Shown here one piece after another: positions 28,002-36,932 of a stretch of 64,000 nt of DNA (position 1 is the stretch's first letter; each line of letters opens with the position of its first letter). The stretch lies in assembly GCF_039851975.1 (NCBI RefSeq), contig NZ_CP156660.1, positions 3,911,035 through 3,975,034 of the forward strand. The letters are read 5' to 3'. Both the position numbers and the translations under genes were made by a program. Below the pieces are notes generated by a model. The model was not told where the DNA came from. It worked only from the letters and a program-made list of their open reading frames with translations, and ran no database searches. Source of the stretch: Desulfoscipio sp. XC116. GTDB taxonomy: Bacteria; Bacillota; Desulfotomaculia; Desulfotomaculales; Desulfallaceae.

Positions 28002-28229
28002 ATGTCTTGGCATAACCTGGTCAACCAGATAATAAGAATCGAAGAACAGGAAATAGAGCTTTATCAGAGAATCGCCGCGGGTGCCCCATCTCAATGTTTA
28101 AGAGAAATGGTATGTAACAGGATCGAGTGGGAAAAAGAATCATTGAACTTCTGGCGAAATTTCTTAGGTTATAAAGATTGCAGTGTTAGTAAGGTCCAAG
28201 AAGCCGAAGCTAAAGGCGATAAGAAATAA
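28002..28229 (+). CDS. Small helical protein, partner of the repeat protein
   Basis: A 75-residue protein of unknown function. It starts MSWHNLVNQIIRIEEQEIELYQRI and is predicted all-helical; the ExxELYxxI / WEKESLNFW pattern loosely resembles half of a ferritin-like helix pair. AAAGGAGG precedes the ATG. Its spacing of 17 bases from the Gly-Pro-Tyr gene and the shared terminator mean the two are co-expressed. Its first half resembles the helical N-terminus of its neighbour in length and pattern. Confidence 0.72.
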   Translation: MSWHNLVNQIIRIEEQEIELYQRIAAGAPSQCLREMVCNRIEWEKESLNFWRNFLGYKDCSVSKVQEAEAKGDKK

Positions 28230-28230
28230 G

Positions 28231-28268
28231 ACAACGCACCGGGGTGAGATAGCCCCGGTGCATTGTCT
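28231..28268. terminator. Intrinsic terminator after the repeat-protein operon
   Basis: GACAACGCACCGGGG pairs with CCCCGGTGCATTGTC around TGAGATAG, followed by TTATTA. It directly follows the stop of the 75-residue gene. Confidence 0.85.
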
Positions 28269-28271
28269 TAT

Positions 28272-28318
28272 TATAGACATCCACGCCGCTTGCACGGCGC
28301 CATCAAAGGATGAAAATC
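28272..28318. repeat. Dispersed repeat C, copy 1
   Basis: About 47 bases match 58611-58657: TATAGAC, then GCCGC..ACGGC as a small hairpin, then CCATCARAGGATGAAA. Both copies lie downstream of hairpins or genes in non-coding DNA. Confidence 0.55.
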
Positions 28319-28383
28319 AGCTTAGCCTGTCATTGCTATGAAACCCTCCGAGAAGAAGCCTCCAGACTCGTCCCGGACGAGGT

Positions 28384-29412
28384 TCACAATTGTTTGTTAT
28401 TACGGTAAACCCTTATTATATTTTCGGCCATTTTACACATATCTTCCCTAAGCCAGCCCGGCTCAAGCACTTCCACGGCATCCCCCCACTGCGCCATCCA
28501 AGTTTTCATTTCAGCAATACCACAGACATTAAAGGAAACAATAATCGATCCATCATCCATTTCCTCCTCTATTACCTGGGAAGGATGATAGATAATGTTT
28601 TGGACCCGAAATGCTACGTTTGGGCCAAATTTAATCTTCACCCGGCAGACCTCTCCATCGCTAATTACCCCCCAGCTTTGCGCCATATATTCTTTAAGAT
28701 TAAAGTCCTCAGGATAATGAAACTTTTCCGCCGTATAAGGAATAGCGTCAATAACTTGATCAACTTTAAAAACCCGGATATCCTGGCGCTTCAGGCAGAA
28801 AGCTACCAAATACCAGTTTTGCCGCTTGCAAATAAGACCGTAAGGTTCCACAACCTGCTCGGTGATCTGCCTGCTGCATGCCGCAAAATACCTTATCTTG
28901 ATACGATAACCGTCTTTAAGCGCACCAACCAGTCCGGTAAATATATTGCCCACCCATTCCGGCTCGGCCAGGTTCTCTTCCACCAGGTAAATACGACTCT
29001 GCAGCTTCTCCACAGCCAGTTCCACGGGGTTGCAGTGATATTTAAACAAAGTGGAAACCAGAACATCCTTTAGATCGTTTAGGTGACCGGCCAAAGCCGA
29101 CCCCTTTTTCTGCAGCAGGCTTAAAATAAGAACCGTAGCCTTTTCGGGACTTATACCGGGCAAATACCCCACTTCCAGACAATAATAAGTACTTTTGCGC
29201 CCGTTTAGAGACCGTTCATTCTTGATTAATGAAACCATCAAATCATTTTGAATAGTTTTGAGATCGCGGTGGATCTGCCGCTCAGATACCTCATATTTTT
29301 GTGCAAGCTCTTTAACAGTTACTCCGCCATACAGTGTTCTTTTACTAATGTAGTCAACAATCATATTTAGCCTTAGGACTCTTGTAGCATCCTTTCTAGG
29401 CTTTGTACCCAT
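28384..29412 (-). CDS. HTH-WYL domain transcriptional regulator (YafY-like)
   Basis: A 342-residue regulator. An N-terminal winged helix (TVKELAQKYEVSERQIHRDL, ~25-50) is followed by a WYL domain (~150-230; IRYFAACSRQ, EPYGLICKRQNWYLVAFC) and a WCX-type C-terminal domain. WYL domains sense ligands such as nucleotides or nucleic acid and control diverse systems including DNA repair and defence. No partner operon is adjacent on its strand, so the target is not known. Confidence 0.9.
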   Translation of the reverse strand: MGTKPRKDATRVLRLNMIVDYISKRTLYGGVTVKELAQKYEVSERQIHRDLKTIQNDLMVSLIKNERSLNGRKSTYYCLEVGYLPGISPEKATVLILSLLQKKGSALAGHLNDLKDVLVSTLFKYHCNPVELAVEKLQSRIYLVEENLAEPEWVGNIFTGLVGALKDGYRIKIRYFAACSRQITEQVVEPYGLICKRQNWYLVAFCLKRQDIRVFKVDQVIDAIPYTAEKFHYPEDFNLKEYMAQSWGVISDGEVCRVKIKFGPNVAFRVQNIIYHPSQVIEEEMDDGSIIVSFNVCGIAEMKTWMAQWGDAVEVLEPGWLREDMCKMAENIIRVYRNNKQL

Positions 29413-29637
29413 AATTAAAACCTCCCAGAAAACTCCTCATTATATGAACATATGCACATTATGAAAAATTCGCCAGTATTTTCCCAAATACCTGCTAAAT
29501 GCATCATTAATTACCTCATTTTTTGCATAAAATCCAAAAAACATGGGTTTCTATCACAATGAGTATATGGAAAACATTTTCTCTAAGTGCTATAGTATAT
29601 AGACATTATGACCGCATAGCTTATTCTTAGAGGTGTT

Positions 29638-29843
29638 ATGATTGACACCAAATTTGGCCAAGTGCTAGAATGAAAAAGGGCGTAAGCCAAGAGAAATTTG
29701 CCCTGCATATCAAGCTACACCCCACTTATATCAGTCAGCTTGAGCGAAGACTCAAAGGCCCGTCACTGCGCACCTTGGGAAAAATCTGCGCGGAACTTGA
29801 CGTGACCCCGGTTGAACTCATGCGGTACCCGGAACAGGAATAA
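29638..29843 (+). pseudogene. Small XRE-family regulator, N-terminally frameshifted
   Basis: An AGAGGTG site precedes ATG at 29638, which reads MIDTKFGQVLE and then a stop. The next frame continues from ATG 29670 with MKKGVSQEKFALHIKLHPTY, ISQLERRLKGPSLRTLGKIC and ends VELMRYPEQE. Together they make an XRE helix-turn-helix protein of about 67 residues. One base appears missing near 29666. Either this is a recent frameshift or the shorter product from 29670 is made; the latter has no ribosome site. Confidence 0.72.
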
Positions 29844-29907
29844 TACCCTAATTTCCGAAATAAACCTTTGGTCTCCAATTTTGAGCTAATATTGCTGAGG
29901 TAACAAA

Positions 29908-30699
29908 ATGATAAACTTACTAATAGGACTGGCGGCAGGATTCTTCGGAGGACTTGTGGGCCTCGGCGGCGGAGTGATCATGATCCCCCTGATGGTGGGC
30001 GTTCTTAAAATGGGTCAGCACAAAGCCCACGGCACAAGTCTTGTGGCACTGGTGTTCACCGGGATATCGGGAGCATTCACCTACGCATCAAATGGTTCGG
30101 TGGATTTACTTGCCTCCTTGCTTTTGGCTTCCACCGCCATATTCACCGCCAGGGCGGGCGCGCGCTTTGCCAACGCCCTTCCGGAATGGAAGCTCAAGAG
30201 ATCCTTTGGCGGGTTTTTAATCCTCATTTCCCTGCTCTTGCTTCTAAAACCTTATCTGTACCATGTGGCCGATCCCGCCACGGGATGGCTAAAAATTTCG
30301 GTTCTCTTATCGACAGGGGTCTTTACCGGCTTCCTTTCCGGAATGATGGGAGTCGGAGGAGGTACGATCATGGTGCCTTCAATGGTACTGCTTATCGGCT
30401 TCACCCAGTACGCCGCCCAGGGCTGTTCCCTTCTGGCCATGGTCCCGGTGGGCATAGTCGGGGCTTATACCCACTGGCGTTTAGGAAACGTCAGCACGAG
30501 CATATTGCCGGGATTAATTCCGGGCATCCTTCTAGGCACATATTTGGGCGGCTCCCTGGCCCACATCCTGACTGAAGAAGCTCTGCGCATTATCTTCGCC
30601 GCAGTGCTGATCTGGACGGGAGCAAAATATTTAATAACACCCAGACCTTCGCCCGACAAGGAACCGACAGCAGTTGAAAAAACGGAAAAGAGCAGCTAA
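29908..30699 (+). CDS. TauE/SafE family sulfite/anion exporter
   Basis: A 263-residue membrane protein with about eight helices in two halves. The glycine-rich repeats of the family are clear: GLAAGFFGGLVGLGGGVIM near the start and FLSGMMGVGGGTIMVPSMV at the centre. Family members export sulfite, sulfoacetate or related organosulfur anions, fitting a sulfur-metabolising anaerobe, but the substrate is inferred. GAGGTAAC precedes the ATG. The gene ends in its own terminator. Confidence 0.9.
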   Translation: MINLLIGLAAGFFGGLVGLGGGVIMIPLMVGVLKMGQHKAHGTSLVALVFTGISGAFTYASNGSVDLLASLLLASTAIFTARAGARFANALPEWKLKRSFGGFLILISLLLLLKPYLYHVADPATGWLKISVLLSTGVFTGFLSGMMGVGGGTIMVPSMVLLIGFTQYAAQGCSLLAMVPVGIVGAYTHWRLGNVSTSILPGLIPGILLGTYLGGSLAHILTEEALRIIFAAVLIWTGAKYLITPRPSPDKEPTAVEKTEKSS

Positions 30700-30716
30700 G
30701 GCTGCTCTTTTCCGTT
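30682..30716. terminator. Intrinsic terminator overlapping the TauE stop codon
   Basis: CGGAAAAGAGCAGC and GCTGCTCTTTTCCG form a perfect 14-bp stem whose loop contains the TAA stop. A and T runs lie inside the stem, so it can act in both directions. Confidence 0.8.
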
Positions 30717-30787
30717 CATATGGCATTTAAAGATATCCTCAATATATTTCCCCGGTCGTCCTCGTAACGATGTGCCAACGGAAGACC

Positions 30788-32653
30788 TCAATCCACCAAT
30801 GACCTGGCCAACCCGACAATCTCCTGCTCCCGTTCCGCCAGCTTTTCCGTATTCTGTACCATATTAATCATTTCTCCGTTAACCAAACGGATTTTTGAAT
30901 CTAAATCATCGGCCAAGCCGAGGATTTTTTCGACATTTAAAATAGCCTCTTTTTCGTTAAAACGCACTGAATCCACAGTTTGTTTAGTGCCATTGGACAA
31001 CTTGCGCACTTCCTCGGCTACCACGGCAAACCCGCGTCCATGTTCACCGGCCCGGGCCGCTTCAATAGAGGCATTTAAGGCAAGCAGATTAGTTTGATCA
31101 GCTATACCGACTATTTCCCGAGAAACGTTAGCAATCCCCATTAGCTTGTCCTTCACTTCATGAATTGTTTCTTTCAACATGTCAGCCATTTGCAAAACCG
31201 AATCATTTTGCCGCTCCACATTATTAGCACTGCGAACGTTGTCCTGATTGGCAGCCGCCAGCTGGCTCATAGAGCTTATGATCTCCGCGACCTTCTCTTT
31301 CAGACTTTCCCTCAGCGACTTTTCATTAGTCATTATTTCCAGGCCCGTCCTGTTGTAATGAATGCAATTATTGAGATGATTTACACCGTTATATATGGCC
31401 TTGGCAAATTCTTTACAGCTCCCATAACCACAGGCAAAACAGTTTATATTCTGAGATTTCTCAGTAGCCTTATATAATTTAATAAATATTTGCTCAAGCT
31501 CGGAACGGATGGGTTCTTTCTTTATAATCCCGCCGGATTTGTTCTCGTATTGACGGATAAAATCATCCAGGCTCAATTCTTTAGCAAACTTTTCAAATAA
31601 AACGTAAGCGTTACCGCCCAATAGTTTCTTTTTGGACTTTTCCTTTATTTTTTGCTGTTTAAGAACATTAGTTAACTTATCAATATCATCAACCTCAATA
31701 TTTTTCATTGTCCCGGTGCCCAGGTTACAGCCATTAATACAATTCAGCACGTCAACGATTAAAGGGAGGCTTTTATTCTCCTTTAACCTTTCAGCATACC
31801 GGTTCAAATAATGATAGGCATGATTAACACCCTCCACTTGTTTTATCCATGCCGCACCGCCCGTATGAAATTCAACGTTCTCCCGCAAACCTCCCGGTCT
31901 GCTGTAAGTTAGACCGAGACCGCACCCTATGTCATCAAAATCCGCTTCATCATGCACATCCAGGTTAACATTATTTTTTCCCAGGTACTCCGATAACTTT
32001 TTATAAGTAACATTAAATTCAATCAGCTTGCCCGTATGCTTATCGTTGATTTCATTAATTTTAGCTATGCAGGGCGATAAAAAAGCCAGCTTATCTCTTA
32101 CTTGCATGTATTTATTCAGGTAAACGGCCGTACACATCATGGGACTATGTACAGGAGCCAGTTTAGCCAACAAATCAGCATTGTATTTCTGTGCATAATT
32201 TACAATTGGCGGGCAGGGCTGCGCCACAACGGAATCCAGGCCCAGCTTTTGGATAGCCTTTAAATAAGCCCAGGTGGTAATATCAGCGCCCAGAGATACA
32301 TCGTAAATTATATTGACGCCTTTCTTTTTTAAGTAACTAAATAGTTTTTTATAATTAGTAAAATTATACCTTATAGCCGGGGCAGCCAACACGGAAATCC
32401 TTTCACCCCGCTGCAGGGCATTAAAAAATTCTTCCGTATCATCATAATATGCACGGGCATCGTGATCACACACCTCAATGCAATGACCACAATTGATGCA
32501 CCTTTCCGGGTCCACTTTGATCTTATTTACCCCATCCGCCAGATAAGCGACATTGGCATATTCCACAGGACATTCCAAAATACACTTATTACAGCCGACA
32601 CAGTTATCTTCCAGGGTAAAGATTACGCCCTTTGTTTTATCTATACTTTCCAC
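30788..32653 (-). CDS. [FeFe]-hydrogenase-like domain fused to a chemoreceptor signalling domain
   Basis: A soluble protein of 621 residues joining three parts. (1) An N-terminal double ferredoxin ([22 protein letters not shown]; ~18-62). (2) A hydrogenase large-subunit-like domain (~80-340): the H-cluster ligands are kept, Cys147 in AQPCPP, Cys195 in SPCIAK, and Cys305/Cys309 in NCINGC, but the TSCCP proton-transfer Cys is Pro. It is followed by an extra Fe-S motif (CFACGYGSC). (3) A methyl-accepting chemotaxis signalling domain (~460-621; [20 protein letters not shown]). No membrane helix is present. The likely role is a cytoplasmic redox or H2 sensor feeding a chemotaxis-like pathway. GTG at 32653 is chosen because GGGGGA lies six bases before it; the ATG at 32704 has no site. 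Confidence 0.88.
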   Translation of the reverse strand: MESIDKTKGVIFTLEDNCVGCNKCILECPVEYANVAYLADGVNKIKVDPERCINCGHCIEVCDHDARAYYDDTEEFFNALQRGERISVLAAPAIRYNFTNYKKLFSYLKKKGVNIIYDVSLGADITTWAYLKAIQKLGLDSVVAQPCPPIVNYAQKYNADLLAKLAPVHSPMMCTAVYLNKYMQVRDKLAFLSPCIAKINEINDKHTGKLIEFNVTYKKLSEYLGKNNVNLDVHDEADFDDIGCGLGLTYSRPGGLRENVEFHTGGAAWIKQVEGVNHAYHYLNRYAERLKENKSLPLIVDVLNCINGCNLGTGTMKNIEVDDIDKLTNVLKQQKIKEKSKKKLLGGNAYVLFEKFAKELSLDDFIRQYENKSGGIIKKEPIRSELEQIFIKLYKATEKSQNINCFACGYGSCKEFAKAIYNGVNHLNNCIHYNRTGLEIMTNEKSLRESLKEKVAEIISSMSQLAAANQDNVRSANNVERQNDSVLQMADMLKETIHEVKDKLMGIANVSREIVGIADQTNLLALNASIEAARAGEHGRGFAVVAEEVRKLSNGTKQTVDSVRFNEKEAILNVEKILGLADDLDSKIRLVNGEMINMVQNTEKLAEREQEIVGLARSLVD

Positions 32654-32831
32654 AATATTCCCCCATCTTAAAACTATATACATTATCGAATTTATTATCG
32701 ACATTTATTAAATTTTTTTTATTGAAAAATACAAAAAATAATAAAATTTTTTTATGAAATTGAAACCACCATCCGTAAAGTTAACTATTTTACCGATGTA
32801 TTGCAATTGCCAAATTAATTATTTATTGGTA

Positions 32832-32860
32832 TTTACAATAAGCACATTTTTTTATATAAT
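32832..32860 (+). promoter_or_regulatory. Promoter of the GntR/ABC operon
   Basis: TTTACA (32832-32837), 17 bases, TATAAT (32855-32860). The operator palindrome begins at the next base, so the transcription start lies inside it. Confidence 0.82.
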
Positions 32861-32887
32861 AACCGTACTAACACTGGTAGTACGGTT
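32861..32887 (+). promoter_or_regulatory. GntR (YtrA-type) operator, perfect palindrome
   Basis: AACCGTACTA, seven bases, TAGTACGGTT: a perfect 10-bp inverted repeat directly behind the -10 box and about 20 bases before the gntR start. Its position predicts repression of its own operon by the encoded GntR protein. Confidence 0.85.
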
Positions 32888-32908
32888 GAAACAGAAAGGA
32901 GGGGTTTA

Positions 32909-33304
32909 ATGTTTGAACTGGATTTAAGAAGCAGGCAACCTATCTACGAACAGCTGGCAGAGAGATTTAAAGAGATGATCATCAGCGAAATTTTAAAGAC
33001 CGATGAGCAATTGCCATCGGTGCGCATACTTTCAGGCCAGCTGACCATAAATCCCAATACCATTCAAAAAGCATACAGGGAACTGGAAAGAGAGGGCTAT
33101 ATCTATTCAATACCGGGAAAAGGCAACTTTGTCGCCCGGATAATGCGCGGCGAAAATGACGAGAAGTTGTCCAAGCTGAGAAGGGAGCTGGTTAAAATAC
33201 TATCTGAAGCTATTTACCTGGGCATGAAGAAGGAGGAAATTACCAAAATAATCTCCGAGGTAGACGCTATGGTCAAGGGGGGAGAAAAAAGTGATAGAAG
33301 CTAA
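32909..33304 (+). CDS. GntR-family regulator, YtrA subfamily
   Basis: A 131-residue repressor with an N-terminal winged helix (IYEQLAERFKEMIISE, LPSVRILSGQLTINPNTIQ, EREGYIYSIPGKGNFVA) and only a short C-terminal dimer helix, the hallmark of the YtrA subfamily that controls ABC transporters. AAAGGAGG precedes the ATG. It is first in a three-gene operon with ATPase and permease and overlaps the ATPase gene by 14 bases. The palindrome at 32861-32887 is its expected target. In relatives the system responds to cell-wall antibiotics. Confidence 0.92.
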   Translation: MFELDLRSRQPIYEQLAERFKEMIISEILKTDEQLPSVRILSGQLTINPNTIQKAYRELEREGYIYSIPGKGNFVARIMRGENDEKLSKLRRELVKILSEAIYLGMKKEEITKIISEVDAMVKGGEKSDRS

Positions 33305-34193
33305 AAACATCAGCAAGATGTTTGACGGTTCGGCAGCGCTGGCCGATGTCAGTATTAATGTAAAAAAAGGATCAATTTACGGGTTGGTGGGCTCAAACGG
33401 GGCCGGTAAAACAACCTTGTTAAAAATATTGTCCGGAATTTATCGCCAGGACCAGGGAGAAGTTTTGATAGATAACCAAAAGGTTTTTGAGAATATAGAA
33501 ATCAAATCTAAAACAGTCTTTATTCCCGATTCGTTATACTTTTTCTCCCAATATTCCGTCAAAGATATGGCTGGATTTTACCGAATAATTTATGCCGACT
33601 GGAACGAGGAGCGTTACCAGAAACTAAAACATGCTTTCCAGCTTGATGAAAATAAAAAAATACAGCGCATGTCCAAAGGAATGCAGAGGCAGGCTGCTTT
33701 TTGGCTCGCTTTATCGATAACACCTGATTTTTTGATTTTAGATGAGCCTTTAGATGGCTTGGACCCTGTGATGAGGCGGAAGGTCAGAAATTTAATCATT
33801 CAAGATACAGCCGACAGAGAGATGACCGTGTTAATATCATCCCATAACTTAAGGGAACTGGAAGATCTATGTGACTGTGTAGGCGTGCTGCATCAAGGCA
33901 GATTGATTGTGGAGAAGGAATTGGACGACTTAAAATCGGACATACATAAAATTCAGGCTGCTTTTCAAGGTGATCTGCCGGAGAACATATTTAAAGATAA
34001 TGAAATCTTATATCAAGAAAAAAAAGGCAGTGTCAATCTGTTTATTGTCAGAGGCAAGAAAGAGGAAATAGTCCGGGATATTTCTCAATACCAGCCTCTG
34101 CTGTTGGATATTTTGCCTCTGACATTGGAGGAAATATTTATTTACGAGATGGGGGAAATTGGTTATGAAATCAAGAACATCGTTTTTGAATAA
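33291..34193 (+). CDS. ABC transporter ATP-binding protein (YtrB-like)
   Basis: A 300-residue ABC ATPase: Walker A GSNGAGKTT (~37), signature region MSKGMQRQ instead of the usual LSGGQ, Walker B FLILDEPLDGLD, and the H-loop His in ISSHNLRELED. The altered signature is common in ABC-2-type ATPases. GTG at 33291 has GGGGGGAG upstream. It pairs with the permease that overlaps its 3' end. Confidence 0.92.
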   Translation: MIEAKNISKMFDGSAALADVSINVKKGSIYGLVGSNGAGKTTLLKILSGIYRQDQGEVLIDNQKVFENIEIKSKTVFIPDSLYFFSQYSVKDMAGFYRIIYADWNEERYQKLKHAFQLDENKKIQRMSKGMQRQAAFWLALSITPDFLILDEPLDGLDPVMRRKVRNLIIQDTADREMTVLISSHNLRELEDLCDCVGVLHQGRLIVEKELDDLKSDIHKIQAAFQGDLPENIFKDNEILYQEKKGSVNLFIVRGKKEEIVRDISQYQPLLLDILPLTLEEIFIYEMGEIGYEIKNIVFE

Positions 34194-36264
34194 AGGATTT
34201 GTCCTGAATGATTTCAGAAAATACAGCTGGGTGGCGGTTGTTTACACTTTAGCTTTACTTTTTATAATTCCTTTAAATATAATAATGATGTGCAGCAATG
34301 ATGATATTTACAAAGATGCTGTCAAAAACCTGCTTTTAATTAATAACCCGGAAACGCAGGCTACTTTAATGCTGGCAGTGCCGGTTGTGCTGGCTGTTCT
34401 CTTGTTCCGCTATTTGCAGGTCAAAATATCAGCCGATGCGCTTCACAGTCTACCCGTCAAAAGAAGCAATATTTACAGAAGCCATATTTTCACCGGGATT
34501 ATATTGTTAATCTTGCCGGTATTAATCACAGGCGCTATCTCCATTCTATTAAACTTATTTCTGGACCTGGGCAGCTATTACAGCGTTAACGATGTTTTTA
34601 GATGGATGGGTATAACCGTTCTGATGAACCTGGTGGTTTTCCTGGCCTGTGTCCTGGTTGGCATGTTGGTTGGCATTTCGACAGTGCAGGGTATTTTAAC
34701 TTATGTTCTTTTATTTTTCCCGGTAGGTATAACTGTTCTGCTTACTTGCAATCTTGAGTTTTTTATTTATGGTTTTATGTTTAATTCGGATTATCAATTA
34801 GACAAACTTTCTCCCATAACAAGAATATTTGCAGGGTTTAATCCTCTATCCGAGCGGTCCATGAGCAGCGGTGAAATACTGATTTATATGGCAATCTGCC
34901 TTGTTTTATTTTTCTTGGCCGATTATCTTTACAAAATAAGAAACCTGGAAAATGCAACCCAGACAATTGCCTTTAGCAAGACGCGTAATGTATTTAAATA
35001 CGGCGTTACTTTTTGCACCATGCTGCTGGGAGGACTTTATTTTCAGCAAACTCAACAGACTATTGGCTGGGTTGTCTTTGGTTATTTGGCAGGTTCCTTA
35101 ACCGGCTATGTGATTGCCGAAATAATGCTGCAGAAATCTTTAGGGTTTTTTAAAGAAGTGAAGAATTTTAAAGGTTATGCGGTTTTTAGCGCTATAGTCA
35201 TAATCTTGATGCTGGGCATTAGGTTCGACATGATAGGATATGAAAAAAAGCTGCCTCCGTTGGACGAGATCCAACAGGTTTATTTCAGCAATAGTTTTTA
35301 TAATTACAACCTGGACAAAAAATACCAAACAGATTTTTTCTCCGATCAAGGCAATTTGGAACACATTCAGCAGCTTCACCGGAGAATTATTGAAGATAAA
35401 GATATTAATTATTTAAATAAGAACAAAGAGCAAAAAAGAAGCGTTATATTCATTTACCAATTGAGTAACGGAAGTACAATGACCAGGGGCTATCAAATTG
35501 CTTATGATGCCTATGCCGACTATTTAAAACCTATTTGCGAATCCGAGGAATATAAGAAAATGCATTATGATATTCTGCATGTCAACCCCGATGATGTGGA
35601 AAAAATCACCCTGCGTCCAAATATGAACACGGGCAGCTACAAAGAAGCAGCGATACTGGATCCGGCCGAAATAGAAGAAGCAATAGCAATGATGCAACTT
35701 GATGCTATGAATAAAACTTACGAACTGATGACCGAGCAAAAAGAACCGTGGGCCGATGTAAGCATATTGATTGCCAACAATAAGCTGCATAATTACCCCA
35801 AGTTGTTTAAGGACATTGAAAAACGTGGTGGTGATGGTGATAAGGATAAGTATATCCACACTGCTTGGAACAAATCCGATCATTTGCTGGAAAACTGGCT
35901 GCAAGAAAAAGGTTACGACCGAAAAGCGAGAATACTACCCGAAGAAATATCTTATCTCTTAGTTGAAAAAATAGAAAACCGGGACCAGTGGGAAGAATTT
36001 AGAAGGACGGGTCACTTTAAAGATGAACAAACGGCAGATGATAAAAAAGTTAAGAGATTGGAAATCAGAGATAAGAGCCAAATTGAAACTTGCTTGAGAG
36101 AATATGGCGATCGCTGGCTTTTAGATTATTCTTTTACTCAAGACAATGAAGGAATTGGTGGATATATTATTGGTTTTTACGGAATAGATAATCATAATTT
36201 AGATTACGGCAGCTTTGCAGGAGATAATGTTCCCGATTTTGTCAAAGAATTTTTTGAAGAGTAA
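34165..36264 (+). CDS. ABC-2-type permease with large extra domain
   Basis: A ~699-residue membrane protein. About ten membrane helices lie in the first ~350 residues, with the ABC-2 pattern (LHSLPVKRSNIYRSHIFTG near 95). After a last helix at ~345-360, some 330 residues form a soluble domain, presumably extracytoplasmic, rich in Asp, Glu, Lys and Tyr. ATG at 34165 is preferred because GGGGGA is eight bases upstream; 34159 is a TTG. Exported substrate unknown; the YtrA-type regulator suggests envelope-stress or peptide export. Confidence 0.87.
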   Translation: MKSRTSFLNKGFVLNDFRKYSWVAVVYTLALLFIIPLNIIMMCSNDDIYKDAVKNLLLINNPETQATLMLAVPVVLAVLLFRYLQVKISADALHSLPVKRSNIYRSHIFTGIILLILPVLITGAISILLNLFLDLGSYYSVNDVFRWMGITVLMNLVVFLACVLVGMLVGISTVQGILTYVLLFFPVGITVLLTCNLEFFIYGFMFNSDYQLDKLSPITRIFAGFNPLSERSMSSGEILIYMAICLVLFFLADYLYKIRNLENATQTIAFSKTRNVFKYGVTFCTMLLGGLYFQQTQQTIGWVVFGYLAGSLTGYVIAEIMLQKSLGFFKEVKNFKGYAVFSAIVIILMLGIRFDMIGYEKKLPPLDEIQQVYFSNSFYNYNLDKKYQTDFFSDQGNLEHIQQLHRRIIEDKDINYLNKNKEQKRSVIFIYQLSNGSTMTRGYQIAYDAYADYLKPICESEEYKKMHYDILHVNPDDVEKITLRPNMNTGSYKEAAILDPAEIEEAIAMMQLDAMNKTYELMTEQKEPWADVSILIANNKLHNYPKLFKDIEKRGGDGDKDKYIHTAWNKSDHLLENWLQEKGYDRKARILPEEISYLLVEKIENRDQWEEFRRTGHFKDEQTADDKKVKRLEIRDKSQIETCLREYGDRWLLDYSFTQDNEGIGGYIIGFYGIDNHNLDYGSFAGDNVPDFVKEFFEE

Positions 36265-36403
36265 AAAGGGAATTGACCCGGCGCTGAGAGACGAGTTGAA
36301 TTAAGGTTCCGATACTGCAAATAGACCAAATCAACATTACCGTTAGCGCCTGCCAACAATTTCGGTACGGCAATCCCGATACGGCAGCTTATCATAACAT
36401 AAA

Positions 36404-36453
36404 AAAAGACTATCCCCCGGAGTTTAAACAGCTCCGGGGGATAGTCTTTTTAT
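36404..36453. terminator. Strong bidirectional terminator
   Basis: AAAAAGACTATCCCCCGGAG pairs with CTCCGGGGGATAGTCTTTTT around TTTAAACAG. It ends the GntR/ABC operon. The rest of 36265-36658 (about 390 bases) holds no gene I can support. Confidence 0.9.
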
Positions 36454-36658
36454 GAATTTTAGGGATAACATTTCAGAACACCGTAAAAATTCTATCCCTT
36501 AGTACTTATACATCGTTAAATGGTGCAAAGAGATCAATGATGCGGCGGAGGAATACTTTGGCCCCGATGGGTTTTATGCCCGTTAATTCTGGATACCGGC
36601 AATAAAAACGTATTGACATTGTAAATACAGGGAAATATATTTTTAATAGGTGATGTAA

Positions 36659-36931
36659 TTGAAAATTAATAAATTCAATTGGGATGACAAAAATATCAAT
36701 CATATAGCCAGGCACAATATAACACCTGATGAAGCTGAAGAAGCATTTCTGGATGCTTTGTTCCGTAAGGGCCGGGAAGGACGTTTACTGGTTTATGGAG
36801 TGACTGACCCAGGACGGTTTATCTTAGTGGTGGCTGGCCTTAAATCCGATGGTGTTGTCCGGGTAATAACAGCCAGGGACATGACTCAATCTGAAAGGCG
36901 GTACTACTTACGTGAAAGGGGGAGGTGGTAA
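36659..36931 (+). CDS. brnT: BrnT-type ribonuclease toxin
   Basis: A 90-residue RelE-like toxin that cleaves RNA. It shows the BrnT pattern FNWDDKNINHIARHNITPDEAEEAF at the start, then GRLLVYGVTDPGR, and the terminal VRVITARDMTQSERRYYL. It starts with TTG at 36659 with AGGTGATG just before. The antitoxin begins one base after its stop. Confidence 0.88.
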   Translation: MKINKFNWDDKNINHIARHNITPDEAEEAFLDALFRKGREGRLLVYGVTDPGRFILVVAGLKSDGVVRVITARDMTQSERRYYLRERGRW

Positions 36932-36932
36932 T

